Positions 45,465 to 57,164 of a DNA stretch of 64,000 nucleotides are shown in pieces. The position numbers were made by a program, and so were the translations under genes. Source of the stretch: Prevotellaceae bacterium (GTDB taxonomy: Bacteria; Bacteroidota; Bacteroidia; Bacteroidales; UBA932); NCBI GenBank assembly GCA_031263585.1, contig JAISFN010000129.1:1-64000 (forward strand). Direction: 5' to 3'. The notes beneath the pieces were generated by a model. It saw nothing but the letters and a program-made list of their open reading frames with translations. It did not search any database and was not told the DNA's origin. Position 1 is the first letter of the stretch, and every line of letters begins with the position of its first letter.

Positions 45465-48400
45465 TTAGCTAACTCCTTCTTCGTGTTCACCGGTATTGAT
45501 AAAGTGAAAACGTTTCCTCAATTTGTCAACTTTGTTGCGCTCTCCATGCCGCGATACAACAGCGTACATTACAGGTACAACAATTAATGTTACCAGGGTT
45601 GAGAATATTAGCCCGCCTATAACCGTAATACCCATTGGCGCCCAAATTTCAGCGCCTTCACCTGTACTTATGGCCATTGGAACCATACCTAAAATGGTTG
45701 TCAACGAGGTCATCAATACCGGACGTAAACGCGACTTACCCGATAAGGCAATAGCATTATTCAACTCAAGGCCACGGTCTCGCATAAGGTTCATAAAGTC
45801 AACCAGCACAATACCGTTTTTAACCACAATACCTATAAGTAATACCATACCCAATGCAGCAATCATATTTAACGTAGTTCCGGTAATATACAAGGCTAAT
45901 GCAGAACCCGATATCGCAAACGGGATGGCGAACATGATTACAAAAGGATTGGTAAATGACTCAAACTGTGACGCCATTACGATGAATACCAGCAACAAGC
46001 TTAACAACATTAGCAAGCCCAAATCCATAAATGACTCTTGTTGATCTTCGTACACGCCACCGACATGAAGCATTACCTCTTGCGGAATTTCCATTTTGGC
46101 AATCTCGCTGTTTATTACTGTGGCCAAATCACCCAAGGCAATATCAACAGGTTTTATCGATACTGTTACCATACGTTGTTTACGCTTATGCTCGATATTA
46201 GGCGGCGACCAGAACTCCTCAACCTTACCGATTTCCTTTACACGTATAGTCGTCCCCTGGGGAGTAAGCAAGCTCATTTCTTCAAGTTTATCAATTGAAT
46301 TACGAGAATCTTCCTTTAAGCGTACAATAATATCGTATTCGTCGCCCGACTCCCTGAAATAACTGGCCAACAAACCATCGACCCTGTTACGTATGTAACC
46401 CGATGCTACGGACGTAGTTAAACCATGCTGGGCAAGTTTTTCCTTATCCAGAACGATTTTTAGTTCGGGGCGGTCGTCTTTACGGCTTATTTGTATATCC
46501 GCAGCGCCCGGCACTTTTTCCATACGTTGCTTGACCTCTTCGGCCAATGCATTGGTCGTATTGAAATCGTAACCGTAAATTTCAATATCAACCGTATTGC
46601 TGCCTCCCATTCCTTGCGAAGTAGTTATGTTATAGTTTACTATTTCAGGATAATTTTTAAATCGCTTCCTCATATCATTGGCGATATCAAAAACACTACG
46701 TGTACGTTCCTTTATAGGCACCAATTTCATCGTAAAATTAATGTAATTCGATCCGTTTTGCGAAAACAACGATGCAATTCCGGCCTCGTCGTCGGAACCT
46801 GAAGATGCCGAGATCAATACAATTTCAGGATAAGCCGATCTCATCTCGTTTTCAAGGGTTCTTGCCGTTTTCATGGTTTCCTCTACCCTTGTTGCCGTAT
46901 GCAGCTCAACCATTGCATTAATACGGCTCTCATCGGTTTCGGGCATAAAGTCGGTACCAATAAATTTGAAAAGATACATCGAACTTACAAATATAACGGT
47001 TACAACAAGCATTACTACCTTTTTATGCCGCAAGCTCCAACGTAAAATTTTCTCATAAAATCTGTCAAGCCAGTCGAGCGCCTTGCCAATTGTATTATCG
47101 TAACTAAATTTGCTTTGTTTTCTATTTTTATCAAAAGCCTTCAACATTTTCGACGATAACATCGGGGTAAGGGTAATAGCCGCTACGGTAGATACCGTAC
47201 ATGTTATGGATACAATGAACCCTAACTGGCGGAACATAACCCCAGTCATGCCCCCAACCATTGTCAACGGCAGGAACACAGCTAAAATAACCAAAGTAGT
47301 TACAATTACCGACAACCATACTTCGTTTGTTGCATAAATTGCCGCTTCGCGCGGGTTGCTGCCCCGTTCGATATGCTTAGTAATATTTTCCAGCACTACA
47401 ATCGCATCATCCACAACCATACCGATGGCAATTGACAATGACGATAATGATATGATATTTATAGAATTGCCCGACATCATCAAATAAATGAACGCGGCAA
47501 TTAACGATATCGGAATGGTAAGAGCAATGATAAACGTAGCACGCCAGCGACCTAAGAATACAAGAACCACTAAAATAACGAATATCAAAGCATACATCAA
47601 TGTTTCGGACAAATTACTGATAGAGTTACTGATAAACTCCGACGAATCGTAAATTTCTTCTATTTTAATATCCGGAGGCAAGGTTGTTTGCAGCCTTGCT
47701 ATTTCTGTCTGTACCCTGCTTGCAATGCTAACTGTATTAGCGCCCGATTGTTTCGACACCATTAAACGCATACCTTCCATACCATTGACTCGTTCATCAA
47801 TGCTGATATCTTTAATCGTATCCCGAACTGTGGCAACATCCCTAACATAAATGTTTTGCCCATTATAACTGCCAACAATCAGGTCGCGTATTTCGCTACT
47901 TTCGTTAAATTCTCCTTCAATGCGCAACTGGTAATCGTCCTTACCCATTTTCACATTACCGGCGGGGGTATCCCTGTTTTCCGAAGCAATTACATTACCT
48001 ATCTGCTCAATTGTTACATTGTATGCATCCATCCTATTGGCATCAACATCAACATAAATGGTACGTTTAGGAGCGCCCATCATCGACACGGTAGCAATTC
48101 CATCGATACGGTTTAACGGGTTTACCACTTTTTCATCAATAATTTTCTCCAACCCCGAATAGCTGTCTTCTGCAGTTATAGCATATACGGCAATAGGCAT
48201 CATGTTAGTGTTAAATTTGAAAACCGTTGGGCGGTCGGCATTATCCGGCAGATAATCATAAACCATATCCAGAGCATTCCTCACATCGCTTACTGCTACA
48301 TCCAAATCCGTTTCCCATTCAAACTCAAGCGTAACGATCGACATGTTATCTATTGAAGAAGACTGGATTTCTTTTAATTTATCAACGGTGCTCAACCGGT

Positions 48401-48605
48401 CTTCTATTAACTTTGTAATATTCACCTCGATATCGGCAGCATTTGCCCCCGCATATGTTGTCATAACCGAAATGTATGGCGGGTCCATTTCGGGCAATAA
48501 ATCAACCGGTAACCGTGTTAGCGAATATAAACCCATCACAATTATCGCCACGAAAACCATGATGGTTGTAATAGGTTTTTGAACCGCACTTTTATATATA
48601 CTCAT
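45465..48605 (-). CDS. RND multidrug efflux permease (HAE1/AcrB-like)
   Basis: The 1046-residue inner-membrane proton antiporter has 12 predicted helices and two large periplasmic loops. SIYKSAVQKPITTIMVFV begins helix 1. GMVVDDAIVVLENI (about 398-411) holds the helix-4 Asp pair of the proton relay. GRWRATFIIALTIPISLIAA and NGIVLVDFMNLMRDRG (about 950) are typical RND blocks. RLPVDLLPEMDPPYISV follows helix 1 as in heavy-duty drug or lipid exporters. It works with the periplasmic adaptor and TolC-like channel encoded upstream. The substrate cannot be inferred. Confidence 0.95.
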   Translation of the reverse strand: MSIYKSAVQKPITTIMVFVAIIVMGLYSLTRLPVDLLPEMDPPYISVMTTYAGANAADIEVNITKLIEDRLSTVDKLKEIQSSSIDNMSIVTLEFEWETDLDVAVSDVRNALDMVYDYLPDNADRPTVFKFNTNMMPIAVYAITAEDSYSGLEKIIDEKVVNPLNRIDGIATVSMMGAPKRTIYVDVDANRMDAYNVTIEQIGNVIASENRDTPAGNVKMGKDDYQLRIEGEFNESSEIRDLIVGSYNGQNIYVRDVATVRDTIKDISIDERVNGMEGMRLMVSKQSGANTVSIASRVQTEIARLQTTLPPDIKIEEIYDSSEFISNSISNLSETLMYALIFVILVVLVFLGRWRATFIIALTIPISLIAAFIYLMMSGNSINIISLSSLSIAIGMVVDDAIVVLENITKHIERGSNPREAAIYATNEVWLSVIVTTLVILAVFLPLTMVGGMTGVMFRQLGFIVSITCTVSTVAAITLTPMLSSKMLKAFDKNRKQSKFSYDNTIGKALDWLDRFYEKILRWSLRHKKVVMLVVTVIFVSSMYLFKFIGTDFMPETDESRINAMVELHTATRVEETMKTARTLENEMRSAYPEIVLISASSGSDDEAGIASLFSQNGSNYINFTMKLVPIKERTRSVFDIANDMRKRFKNYPEIVNYNITTSQGMGGSNTVDIEIYGYDFNTTNALAEEVKQRMEKVPGAADIQISRKDDRPELKIVLDKEKLAQHGLTTSVASGYIRNRVDGLLASYFRESGDEYDIIVRLKEDSRNSIDKLEEMSLLTPQGTTIRVKEIGKVEEFWSPPNIEHKRKQRMVTVSIKPVDIALGDLATVINSEIAKMEIPQEVMLHVGGVYEDQQESFMDLGLLMLLSLLLVFIVMASQFESFTNPFVIMFAIPFAISGSALALYITGTTLNMIAALGMVLLIGIVVKNGIVLVDFMNLMRDRGLELNNAIALSGKSRLRPVLMTSLTTILGMVPMAISTGEGAEIWAPMGITVIGGLIFSTLVTLIVVPVMYAVVSRHGERNKVDKLRKRFHFINTGEHEEGVS

Positions 48606-48768
48606 AAATTATCTTCTTTTTTAATTAATTTATATAGATTCTAAACCGAGCTTGCGCACTCAGCGAAGTTAATCATGGTACAAAACCAAGATTTTATATT
48701 ATTCAAAATAAAGCATATAAAATATAATGTAAATATATATCATACTTTAATATGACACAAAGGAGAAA

Positions 48769-49860
48769 CTATTCTTTCATTGTAATAACCTTAGCGGCTT
48801 TAACTTCCTCAACAACATCAATGTCAACACCATCAACCAAACGGCTCTGTCCCGACACTACAATCTTATCTCCTTCTTTTACTCCATTGGCCATTATTTC
48901 TATCTGGTCGTCAAACCGTTTACCCAAAGTAACATTAACACGCTTAGCCTTACCGTTTTCGGCTACAAATACATAACGGTCGTTCGAACCTTGCAGTTTT
49001 AATACGGCATAAGCCGGAGCCATAAGCGCTTGTTCTTCGCCAAGCTCTAGTGTTACACGGCAAAACATCCCCGGACGCAGTAATTCCTTCCCATTGGGCA
49101 CTTTCACCTCTACCTGAAATGTGCGCGAACCCGCATCAATAGTCGGATGAATACGAAAAATATTGCCTTTAAATAATTGTCCCGAATAAATATCGCAGGT
49201 TAATTCAACCGGCATACCTATTTTAACCAATGGAAAATAAGATTCGGGGATTGATACAAACGATTTCAGATTATCAATTTGCACAAGTGAAACAATTGCG
49301 GCTTTCCCGGCGGCAGTATTTGGCGAACCGGAATACATCTCGCCGTTTTCAAAATATTTACCCGAAATAACTCCGCTGAAAGGGGCTAATAACTTAGTAT
49401 TTTCTGCCAAGTAATCAACATTCGACTTTGCAATATCATATTGTGTTTTTGTTTGATCATATACTTGTTTCGATATGCTACCCACTTTATTCAAAGTATC
49501 CATACGCTGGAAATCGGTAGCCAGGTTTTGTAATTGCACTTCGGCTTGGTAATACTGTGTACGATCCATCTGCACTAATAACTGGCCTTTTGTTACTCTC
49601 GATCCAATCTCTACAAAAATTTTTTCAATACGTCCCGGCGAAGCCGATGTTAAATAATTCTCTTCAAAAGCAGCCAGTGTCGACGGGTACTCGATAGTAT
49701 GCGCAACCGTTTGCTTTTCCAGCTTCATAACATTCACTTTTTCAACAATGGAAACTTTTGCCTGCGTTTGGGCTTCTTCATCTTTTTTAGAACCACAACT
49801 AAACGAGAACAAACAAAGCGTTCCTAGCAATACTGGATAAATAATTTTCATTTTATTCAT
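48769..49860 (-). CDS. RND efflux periplasmic adaptor lipoprotein (membrane fusion protein)
   Basis: The 363-residue protein starts with a lipoprotein signal (KIIYPVLLGTLCLFSFSCGS, lipobox Cys about 22). A half lipoyl domain and coiled-coil hairpin run about 60-170 (RIEKIFVEIGSRVTKGQLLV, LQNLATDFQRMDTLNK, NTKLLAPFSGVISG), followed by beta-barrel and membrane-proximal domains (FKGNIFRIHPTIDAGSRTFQVEV, LRPGMFCRVTL). It joins the pump to the outer-membrane channel. It lies between tolC (21 bases) and the pump (163 bases). Confidence 0.94.
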   Translation of the reverse strand: MNKMKIIYPVLLGTLCLFSFSCGSKKDEEAQTQAKVSIVEKVNVMKLEKQTVAHTIEYPSTLAAFEENYLTSASPGRIEKIFVEIGSRVTKGQLLVQMDRTQYYQAEVQLQNLATDFQRMDTLNKVGSISKQVYDQTKTQYDIAKSNVDYLAENTKLLAPFSGVISGKYFENGEMYSGSPNTAAGKAAIVSLVQIDNLKSFVSIPESYFPLVKIGMPVELTCDIYSGQLFKGNIFRIHPTIDAGSRTFQVEVKVPNGKELLRPGMFCRVTLELGEEQALMAPAYAVLKLQGSNDRYVFVAENGKAKRVNVTLGKRFDDQIEIMANGVKEGDKIVVSGQSRLVDGVDIDVVEEVKAAKVITMKE

Positions 49861-49881
49861 AATATTTTGTTTTTCTAATTT

Positions 49882-51276
49882 TTACAATATTCCTAACAGT
49901 TTTTCCAATTCAACTTGCGCCTGCATTAGGTTTAACTTTGCCGATATATAACTATTTTCGGCCTGTAAGTAATTAGTATTGGCCGTAGTAAGGTCAAGGC
50001 TCGATATAACACCCTGGTCATATTTTACCTGCATGCTATTAAATACCTTACGCGATGTTGATACATTTTTTTGCTGTGTTAAATACTGGTCGTAAGCATT
50101 TTGCAGATTGAAACGCAATTGCTTCTCCTGTATGGTCAATTGGTCGGCAATGTTTTCAGCTTCCACTTCTGCCGATTTCAAGTTAATTTTGGCCTCGGCC
50201 ACTTTTTTATATCTGTCTCCACTCGAAAAAATAGGAATATTGGCAGTAAGTCCTATAACGTGGGGAGGAGTCATATCAAGTCCCGATGTCCTTATTTTAT
50301 ATGTATAATTATAAAACCCAGCAATAGTAGGGGCATAGCTCCATTTTTGCAAATTCACCTGTTTACCCATAATATCAACCTGTTGTTTCATCAACTTATA
50401 ATCGATATTGGCATCCATGTTAAGGTCTTTCTCAAGCATATTGCCGATGTTTACGTCTTTTACCGCATCATTCAAATTGCCCACAATTTCTATCTCAACA
50501 TTGCTTCCTGTGCCTAACTGCAAACGAAGCATGTTATAAGCAAGCTCAATATTGCGTTCGGTCGATTTCAACGTTGTTTCCATGGTCATTACTTGAACCA
50601 TGAGCTGGTCGACGTCGGTTTCTTCGGCAACACCGGCTTTAAACGTAGCTTCCGTTTTTCGGTATATATCTCTCAGGTTATCTAAATTTTTCATAACTAT
50701 ACCCTTAACTTCCTCGGCCATAAGTACATTATAAAATGCTGTCGATACGGTTTGTTTCACCTCCAGCTCGCTCCGCATCTTTTGCGTTTCGGCAATTTGC
50801 TTCGCCATTTTCGACAACTCGATACCAACCCAGTAATTTCCGCTGAATATCAGTTGGCTTACCTGAAGTTTGGCCGTGCTGACATCCTTCATCTTCGACG
50901 ACCCAATATTGCTGAACAAATCGCCGAACACGCCGAAAATCTTGCCGACAGATTCGGTCGATAATTCGGGTATTTCAGGTAATTGCATTCCTAAGCCACC
51001 ACCGGCGCTGCTACCGAAATCCATTGTATAATTAAAATAATTTGTATAATCAACAGTTCCGCTAACCTGAGGTAAGCCTTGCGCTATTGCCTGCCACAAT
51101 TGCGCTTGTGCAGCCTGAATAGATAAACCCGATTTTATAAGCGTTTTATTATATTCTAATGCATAATGCTTTGCACTGTCTAAGCTCAAAACCAGTTTCT
51201 CCTGAGCAAACAACGATGCACTACCGGTTAGCAATGCCATTAATACTAATATTACCTTTTTCATTTTCATTTTCAT
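49882..51276 (-). CDS. TolC-family outer-membrane efflux channel
   Basis: The 464-residue precursor has a signal peptide (KKVILVLMALLTGSASLFA) and two repeated TolC/OEP halves of long helices and beta strands: SLDSAKHYALEYNKTLIKSG and AQLWQAIAQGLPQVSGTVDY early, then ITIQEKQLRFNLQNAYDQYLT-like helices and YDQGVISSLDLTTANTNYLQAENSYISAKLNLMQAQVELEKLLG at the end. It forms the trimeric exit duct of the pump. It is the first structural gene after tetR, with a palindromic operator candidate upstream. Confidence 0.94.
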   Translation of the reverse strand: MKMKMKKVILVLMALLTGSASLFAQEKLVLSLDSAKHYALEYNKTLIKSGLSIQAAQAQLWQAIAQGLPQVSGTVDYTNYFNYTMDFGSSAGGGLGMQLPEIPELSTESVGKIFGVFGDLFSNIGSSKMKDVSTAKLQVSQLIFSGNYWVGIELSKMAKQIAETQKMRSELEVKQTVSTAFYNVLMAEEVKGIVMKNLDNLRDIYRKTEATFKAGVAEETDVDQLMVQVMTMETTLKSTERNIELAYNMLRLQLGTGSNVEIEIVGNLNDAVKDVNIGNMLEKDLNMDANIDYKLMKQQVDIMGKQVNLQKWSYAPTIAGFYNYTYKIRTSGLDMTPPHVIGLTANIPIFSSGDRYKKVAEAKINLKSAEVEAENIADQLTIQEKQLRFNLQNAYDQYLTQQKNVSTSRKVFNSMQVKYDQGVISSLDLTTANTNYLQAENSYISAKLNLMQAQVELEKLLGIL

Positions 51277-51302
51277 TTTCTTTAATCAAATAATCAATTT
51301 TA

Positions 51303-51320
51303 ATTAGGTTTAAACCTAAT
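51303..51320. promoter_or_regulatory. Perfect 18-bp palindrome, candidate TetR operator
   Basis: ATTAGGTTTAAACCTAAT is a perfect palindrome in the 67-base gap between tetR and the tolC-like gene, 27 bases before the tolC ATG. Size, symmetry and place fit an operator for the TetR-family regulator encoded next to it. Confidence 0.6.
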
Positions 51321-51343
51321 ACATATACATTTGCTCTCTTTAT

Positions 51344-51976
51344 TTATCGGTTTCTACTGTATCGCTTTAAATAATCGTCAAGAATTTGTATGCCTTTGGG
51401 CGTCGATATTCCTCTTATATACGTAACTACCATGTTTTCAAAAATACTTATTTCCAAAAAATCGTCGATGGATGAACCGATATCCGCATTGAACTTTTGA
51501 AATTGTTCCGAAAATATCAGATTGGCCTGTTCCGAAAACATAAACGCTGTTAACAATGGATTAATATCAGCCCTGAATACTCCTTCCTCAATACCCTTAC
51601 GCATAAGTTCTTCTATTCCTTTCTGTTTTCCTTCCTGATATTTTAACATGTGATCTCTATAAATTTCAGGATAATACCTTCCCAACTCCATCATGTATTT
51701 CAAGTTATGCTTTCCCTTAACATTCTGGCGATACAACAGCTGAAGACCGGCCTCGAGCACATTGTCCGCTTTTTCAAAAATTTCGGTTACCTGTACATTG
51801 GCCTGCTCCGACATATATTCGGTACATTTGGCCAGTAGCTCGTTCTTATCTTTAAAATTCTCATAAATAGTTCGTTTCGATATTCCAAGATGTTTAGCTA
51901 TTTCATCCATAGTGGTTTTAACACCATGCCTGACAAATAATAAATAAGACTCTTTTATAATTCTTTCTCTTACCAT
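51344..51976 (-). CDS. TetR/AcrR-family transcriptional regulator of the efflux operon
   Basis: The 210-residue protein has the TetR DNA-binding domain at the N-terminus (ESYLLFVRHGVKTTMDEIAKHLGISKRTIYENFKDKNELL, about 9-48, a clear helix-turn-helix) and an all-helical ligand-binding C-terminal part typical of the family. It is the first gene of the efflux unit and probably represses it and itself, with release by a pump substrate. Its promoter has TATTTTTG at 51997-52004 (minus strand) and TTTG 18 bases upstream. Confidence 0.92.
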   Translation of the reverse strand: MVRERIIKESYLLFVRHGVKTTMDEIAKHLGISKRTIYENFKDKNELLAKCTEYMSEQANVQVTEIFEKADNVLEAGLQLLYRQNVKGKHNLKYMMELGRYYPEIYRDHMLKYQEGKQKGIEELMRKGIEEGVFRADINPLLTAFMFSEQANLIFSEQFQKFNADIGSSIDDFLEISIFENMVVTYIRGISTPKGIQILDDYLKRYSRNR

Positions 51977-51996
51977 ACCTTATATTTTTTCGGTGG

Positions 51997-52037
51997 CAAA
52001 AATAATAAAAAAACTTTAAAAACAAAAAAAGTTTTTT
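51997..52037 (-). promoter_or_regulatory. tetR promoter with overlapping A/T inverted repeat
   Basis: On the minus strand TTTG (52023-52026) and TATTTTTG (51997-52004) are 18 bases apart. AAAAAACTTT at 52008-52017 and AAAGTTTTTT at 52028-52037 form a 10-bp inverted repeat around the -33 region, a possible second regulator site, though A/T runs make chance more likely. Confidence 0.45.
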
Positions 52038-52444
52038 AATTTTTTAATTTTATTTATTTTACTGAAACATTGTACTATAAATAATAATATTGGGAATGCA
52101 AAGATGAGTTTATTTGCTAAACAAATGATGTTCTTATAACCTCCCAAAATGTTCAATAAGCCTCGACTTTATACTGCACACGTACACTTTTTATGAAAAA
52201 CGCTCGACACTCATCCTCGAAAAGAAAGTTTTCATTAAGAATTTATATATTAAATTTGTATTCAATTAGGGCAAACAGGCAAACTCGCAAGCTCGGTTCT
52301 GAATGAAATGAAGGATCTTTTTATGCAATGAGATATAAGACGCTTCACTAACATTCAGCATAACAAAGAAAAACATATAATTGTTATTGATTATGATTAA
52401 CCTTACTGGTATCATTGTTATAAAAACCAAACTAAATTTTTACA
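52038..52444. other. Intergenic region upstream of gmd, with palindromic repeat copy 2
   Basis: No gene is visible. 52296-52365 is an imperfect palindrome (CTGAATGAAATGAAGGATCT ... AGACGCTTCACTAACATTCAG) related to the repeat at 11173-11239. Nearer gmd there is a promoter. Confidence 0.5.
52387..52417 (+). promoter_or_regulatory. Promoter of the polysaccharide gene run
   Basis: TTG at 52387-52389 and TATCATTG at 52410-52417 are 20 bases apart. The -7 box has one mismatch to TAnnTTTG. It lies 27 bases before the gmd ATG. Confidence 0.5.
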
Positions 52445-53503
52445 ATGAATAAAAAAACAGCCTTAATAACCGGAATAACAGGACAGGACGGCTCATTCTT
52501 AGCCGAATTGTTAATTGAAAAAGGATACGAAGTGCATGGTATAATGCGCAGATCATCATCGTTTAATACCGCTCGTATCGAGCATCTTTATTTCGACGAG
52601 TGGATTAAGGACATAAAACAAAAACGGTCAGTTGAACTGCATTACGGCGATATGACCGACTCCAGTTCCTTATTCCGTATAATCCAACAAATTCAACCCG
52701 ATGAGGTATATAACCTTGCCGCACAAAGCCATGTGAAAGTCTCATTCGATGTTCCCGAATATACTGCCGAGTGCGATGCCATAGGCACGCTACGCATTCT
52801 GGAAGCTGTAAGAGGTCTTGGATTGGAACAAAAAACCCGTATATATCAGGCATCTACATCCGAATTATACGGCATGGTACAGGAAATACCTCAGAAAGAA
52901 ACAACCCCATTTTATCCCCGTTCGCCTTATGGCGTAGCAAAACAATACGGTTTCTGGATTACAAAAAACTACCGCGAGGCTTATAACATGTTCGCTGTAA
53001 ACGGAATTTTGTTCAACCATGAGAGTGAAAGGCGCGGCGAAACCTTTGTTACCCGTAAAATTACATTGGCCGCAGCCCGTATTGCTCACGGGTTGCAGGA
53101 ACGCCTGTACATGGGCAACCTCAATTCGCAGCGCGACTGGGGATATGCCAAAGACTATGTAGAGTGCATGTGGCTGATGTTACAACACGAAACCCCCGAA
53201 GATTTTGTAATTGCCACAGGCGAAATGCATTCGGTACGCGAATTTTGTACATTGGCTTTTGCCGAAGCGGGTATCGAACTGGAATGGAAGGACGAAGGTG
53301 TAAACGAAAAGGGAATTGATAAAAAAACCAGAAAAATAATTATTGAAGTCGATCCGAAATATTTCAGGCCGACAGAGGTTGAATTATTGTTGGGAAATCC
53401 CGCAAAAGCCAAAATGCTATTGGGCTGGAACCCCACAAAAACCCCGTTTAACGAGTTAGTTAAAATTATGGTTAAGCATGATATGGAATTTGTAAAGAAA
53501 TAA
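52445..53503 (+). CDS. gmd: GDP-mannose 4,6-dehydratase
   Basis: The 352-residue extended SDR enzyme makes GDP-4-keto-6-deoxymannose from GDP-mannose. [14 protein letters not shown] (about 9-22) is the NADP-binding loop, [15 protein letters not shown] (about 32-46) is diagnostic for GMD, and [15 protein letters not shown] (about 161-175) carries the catalytic Tyr-Lys. [17 protein letters not shown] follows. It leads the locus; fcl begins 4 bases after its stop, so the two form a GDP-fucose module. Confidence 0.97.
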   Translation: MNKKTALITGITGQDGSFLAELLIEKGYEVHGIMRRSSSFNTARIEHLYFDEWIKDIKQKRSVELHYGDMTDSSSLFRIIQQIQPDEVYNLAAQSHVKVSFDVPEYTAECDAIGTLRILEAVRGLGLEQKTRIYQASTSELYGMVQEIPQKETTPFYPRSPYGVAKQYGFWITKNYREAYNMFAVNGILFNHESERRGETFVTRKITLAAARIAHGLQERLYMGNLNSQRDWGYAKDYVECMWLMLQHETPEDFVIATGEMHSVREFCTLAFAEAGIELEWKDEGVNEKGIDKKTRKIIIEVDPKYFRPTEVELLLGNPAKAKMLLGWNPTKTPFNELVKIMVKHDMEFVKK

Positions 53504-53507
53504 TTTG

Positions 53508-54581
53508 ATGGATAAACAATCAAAAATATATGTTGCAGGCCATAAGGGGCTTGTAGGTTCTGCAATCTGGAAAGATCTTGTCTCAAAAGGCTATACTAAC
53601 ATGGTTGGCAGGGAATTCAGTGAACTAGATTTACGCGATAGCACGGCTGTAAGACATTTTTTCGATACGGAAAAACCCGGATATGTTTTTCTGGCGGCAG
53701 CTAAAGTCGGTGGTATTATGGCAAATAATATCTATCGTGCCGAATTTATATACGATAATATTCAAATTCAAAATAATATTATAAACGAAAGTTTCCGGCA
53801 CAATGTAAAAAAGCTGTTATTTTTGGGCAGCACATGCGTATATCCTAAAAATGCGAACCAACCCATACGGGAAACGGAGTTGCTGACATCCGAACTGGAA
53901 TACACAAATGAGCCTTATGCCATTGCCAAAATAGCCGGATTGAAAATGTGCGAAAGTTTCAATATACAGTACAGCGCTAATTTTATTGCAGTTATGCCGA
54001 CAAATTTATACGGCCCCAACGATAATTTCGACTTGGAACGCAGCCACGTACTGCCGGCCATGATCCGTAAAATTTATCTGGGCAAATGTATGATGGAGAA
54101 CAATTGGGAAGCTATCCGCAACGATTTGGAAAAACGCCCCGTTGAAAACGTTAGCAACTACAATGGCAACAACGAAATCGCAGCTATTTTACACAAATAC
54201 GGCATTGACAATAACAGCATAACGCTATGGGGAACCGGCAAACCGTTACGCGAATTTCTGTGGAGCGAAGATATGGCCGATGCATCTGTTTTTGTAATGG
54301 AAAACATCAACTTCAACGATACATATAGCCTCGACAATAAAGAAATTCGTAATTGCCATATAAATATAGGAACCGGAAAGGAAATAACAATCAAGAGCTT
54401 ATCCGAATTAATCGCTGCCGCTATCGGGTATAATGGCGATATTAAATTCGATGCAACCAAACCCAACGGCGTTATGAGAAAATTGACCGACCCCTCGAAA
54501 CTGAATAAACTCGGTTGGAAGCATAAAATTGAAATTGAAGAAGGCGTTGGGAAGCTGTACGCATGGTATATTAATAATTAA
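53508..54581 (+). CDS. fcl: GDP-L-fucose synthase
   Basis: The 357-residue SDR epimerase-reductase converts the GMD product to GDP-L-fucose. YVAGHKGLVGSAI (about 8-20) is the nucleotide loop, FLGSTCVYPKNANQPIRE the catalytic-Ser region, and NEPYAIAKIAGLKMCESFN (about 136-154) the Tyr-Lys pair. An insertion at about 195-240 (RNDLEKRPVENVSNYNGNNE) makes it longer than E. coli Fcl but usual for Bacteroidota. The ATG at 53508 is preferred over the TTG used in the track. Confidence 0.95.
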   Translation: MDKQSKIYVAGHKGLVGSAIWKDLVSKGYTNMVGREFSELDLRDSTAVRHFFDTEKPGYVFLAAAKVGGIMANNIYRAEFIYDNIQIQNNIINESFRHNVKKLLFLGSTCVYPKNANQPIRETELLTSELEYTNEPYAIAKIAGLKMCESFNIQYSANFIAVMPTNLYGPNDNFDLERSHVLPAMIRKIYLGKCMMENNWEAIRNDLEKRPVENVSNYNGNNEIAAILHKYGIDNNSITLWGTGKPLREFLWSEDMADASVFVMENINFNDTYSLDNKEIRNCHINIGTGKEITIKSLSELIAAAIGYNGDIKFDATKPNGVMRKLTDPSKLNKLGWKHKIEIEEGVGKLYAWYINN

Positions 54582-54585
54582 AATA

Positions 54586-55319
54586 ATGGATGCCGTTATT
54601 ATACAAGCCCGCACAGGATCGACCCGCTTACCCGGTAAAATCCTCCTCCCTTTTTATCAAAACGAAAGCATACTGGATATTCTGGTAAAAAAGCTTAAAA
54701 AAAAACTTTCGATGCCCCTTATCATTGCAAGTACGACAAACCCCAATGATGATATAATTGAGGCTATTTATAAAAAACAAGGCATAAACATTTTCAGGGG
54801 CGATGAAAACGATGTTTTAAAACGTTTTATCGACTGTGCCGAACAATACGGCGCACAAAGAATTATACGCGTTTGCGCCGATAATCCTTTTCTGAACGTA
54901 GACTCATGCTTAGAGATACTGAATTATCAGGCAGACTATTGCTCATATCAAACATCCAGAGGAATTCCCAGTATCAAAACCCATTACGGTTTTTGGGCCG
55001 AAGCCATGACATTAGATGCTTTGATAAAAGTAAGCCAAAACGCCCGTGAAGCCGTATATCACGAACACGTAAGCAATTATATATATGCCAACCCAACTAA
55101 GTTTGATATAAAATGGTTGCCGATACCCGCCGAGATAGAAAAGTTCAAAATACGATTAACCATCGATACTGTTGAAGATTTTGAGATTGCCCAAAAGATA
55201 TACAATGACTTATTCGAATACAATCATAATTTTTCACCCCGGGATGTTGTCGATTATTTAAAAGCTAAAAACGAGTACTTGCCGCTAATGCATAAACAAA
55301 TTGAAAAAAATACAAAATA

Positions 55320-55320
<1 letters not shown>
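54586..55320 (+). CDS. SpsF-like cytidylyltransferase (probable CMP-nonulosonate or related activating enzyme)
   Basis: From the ATG at 54586 the protein has 244 residues; the longer track ORF overlaps fcl. IIQARTGSTRLPGKILLPF (5-23) is the CTP-binding loop of the CMP-sugar synthetase/SpsF family, and RVCADNPFLNVDSCLEIL (about 103-120) the metal-binding region. SpsF-like proteins sit in sialic-acid-like clusters and are thought to activate the acid sugar with CMP, or a precursor with another nucleotide. The next gene, a NeuB homologue, starts at its stop codon (TAATG). Confidence 0.85.
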
Positions 55321-56865
<1,545 letters not shown>

Positions 56866-57164
56866 TTTACAAAATCCCCTGCAAGTAATTATTATTAACT
56901 GATAATAAGATAATAAGATATTTATATAATAAAAAGATCCTATTTCAGTTATACTTTATAAATAAAATAGAGAATAACGCCATACGTATACACGCAACAT
57001 AATAGTATAACGCTGTATTATTGTATTTAACAATAAATATTTATAATAAAATTTTTTATAATGATTTATTTTGTATTTTTGTTGGCTGATACATAATGCC
57101 CTAAATATCTGATTATATTGAATATCAACAAGTATGCATATTGGTATTTAATTTTGAATGATTT
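56866..57164. other. AT-rich gap upstream of fhs
   Basis: No gene or riboswitch-like structure seen. TATTTTTG at 57074-57081 matches the -7 box and could start fhs transcription with a leader of about 75 bases. A -33 element is not evident. Confidence 0.4.
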
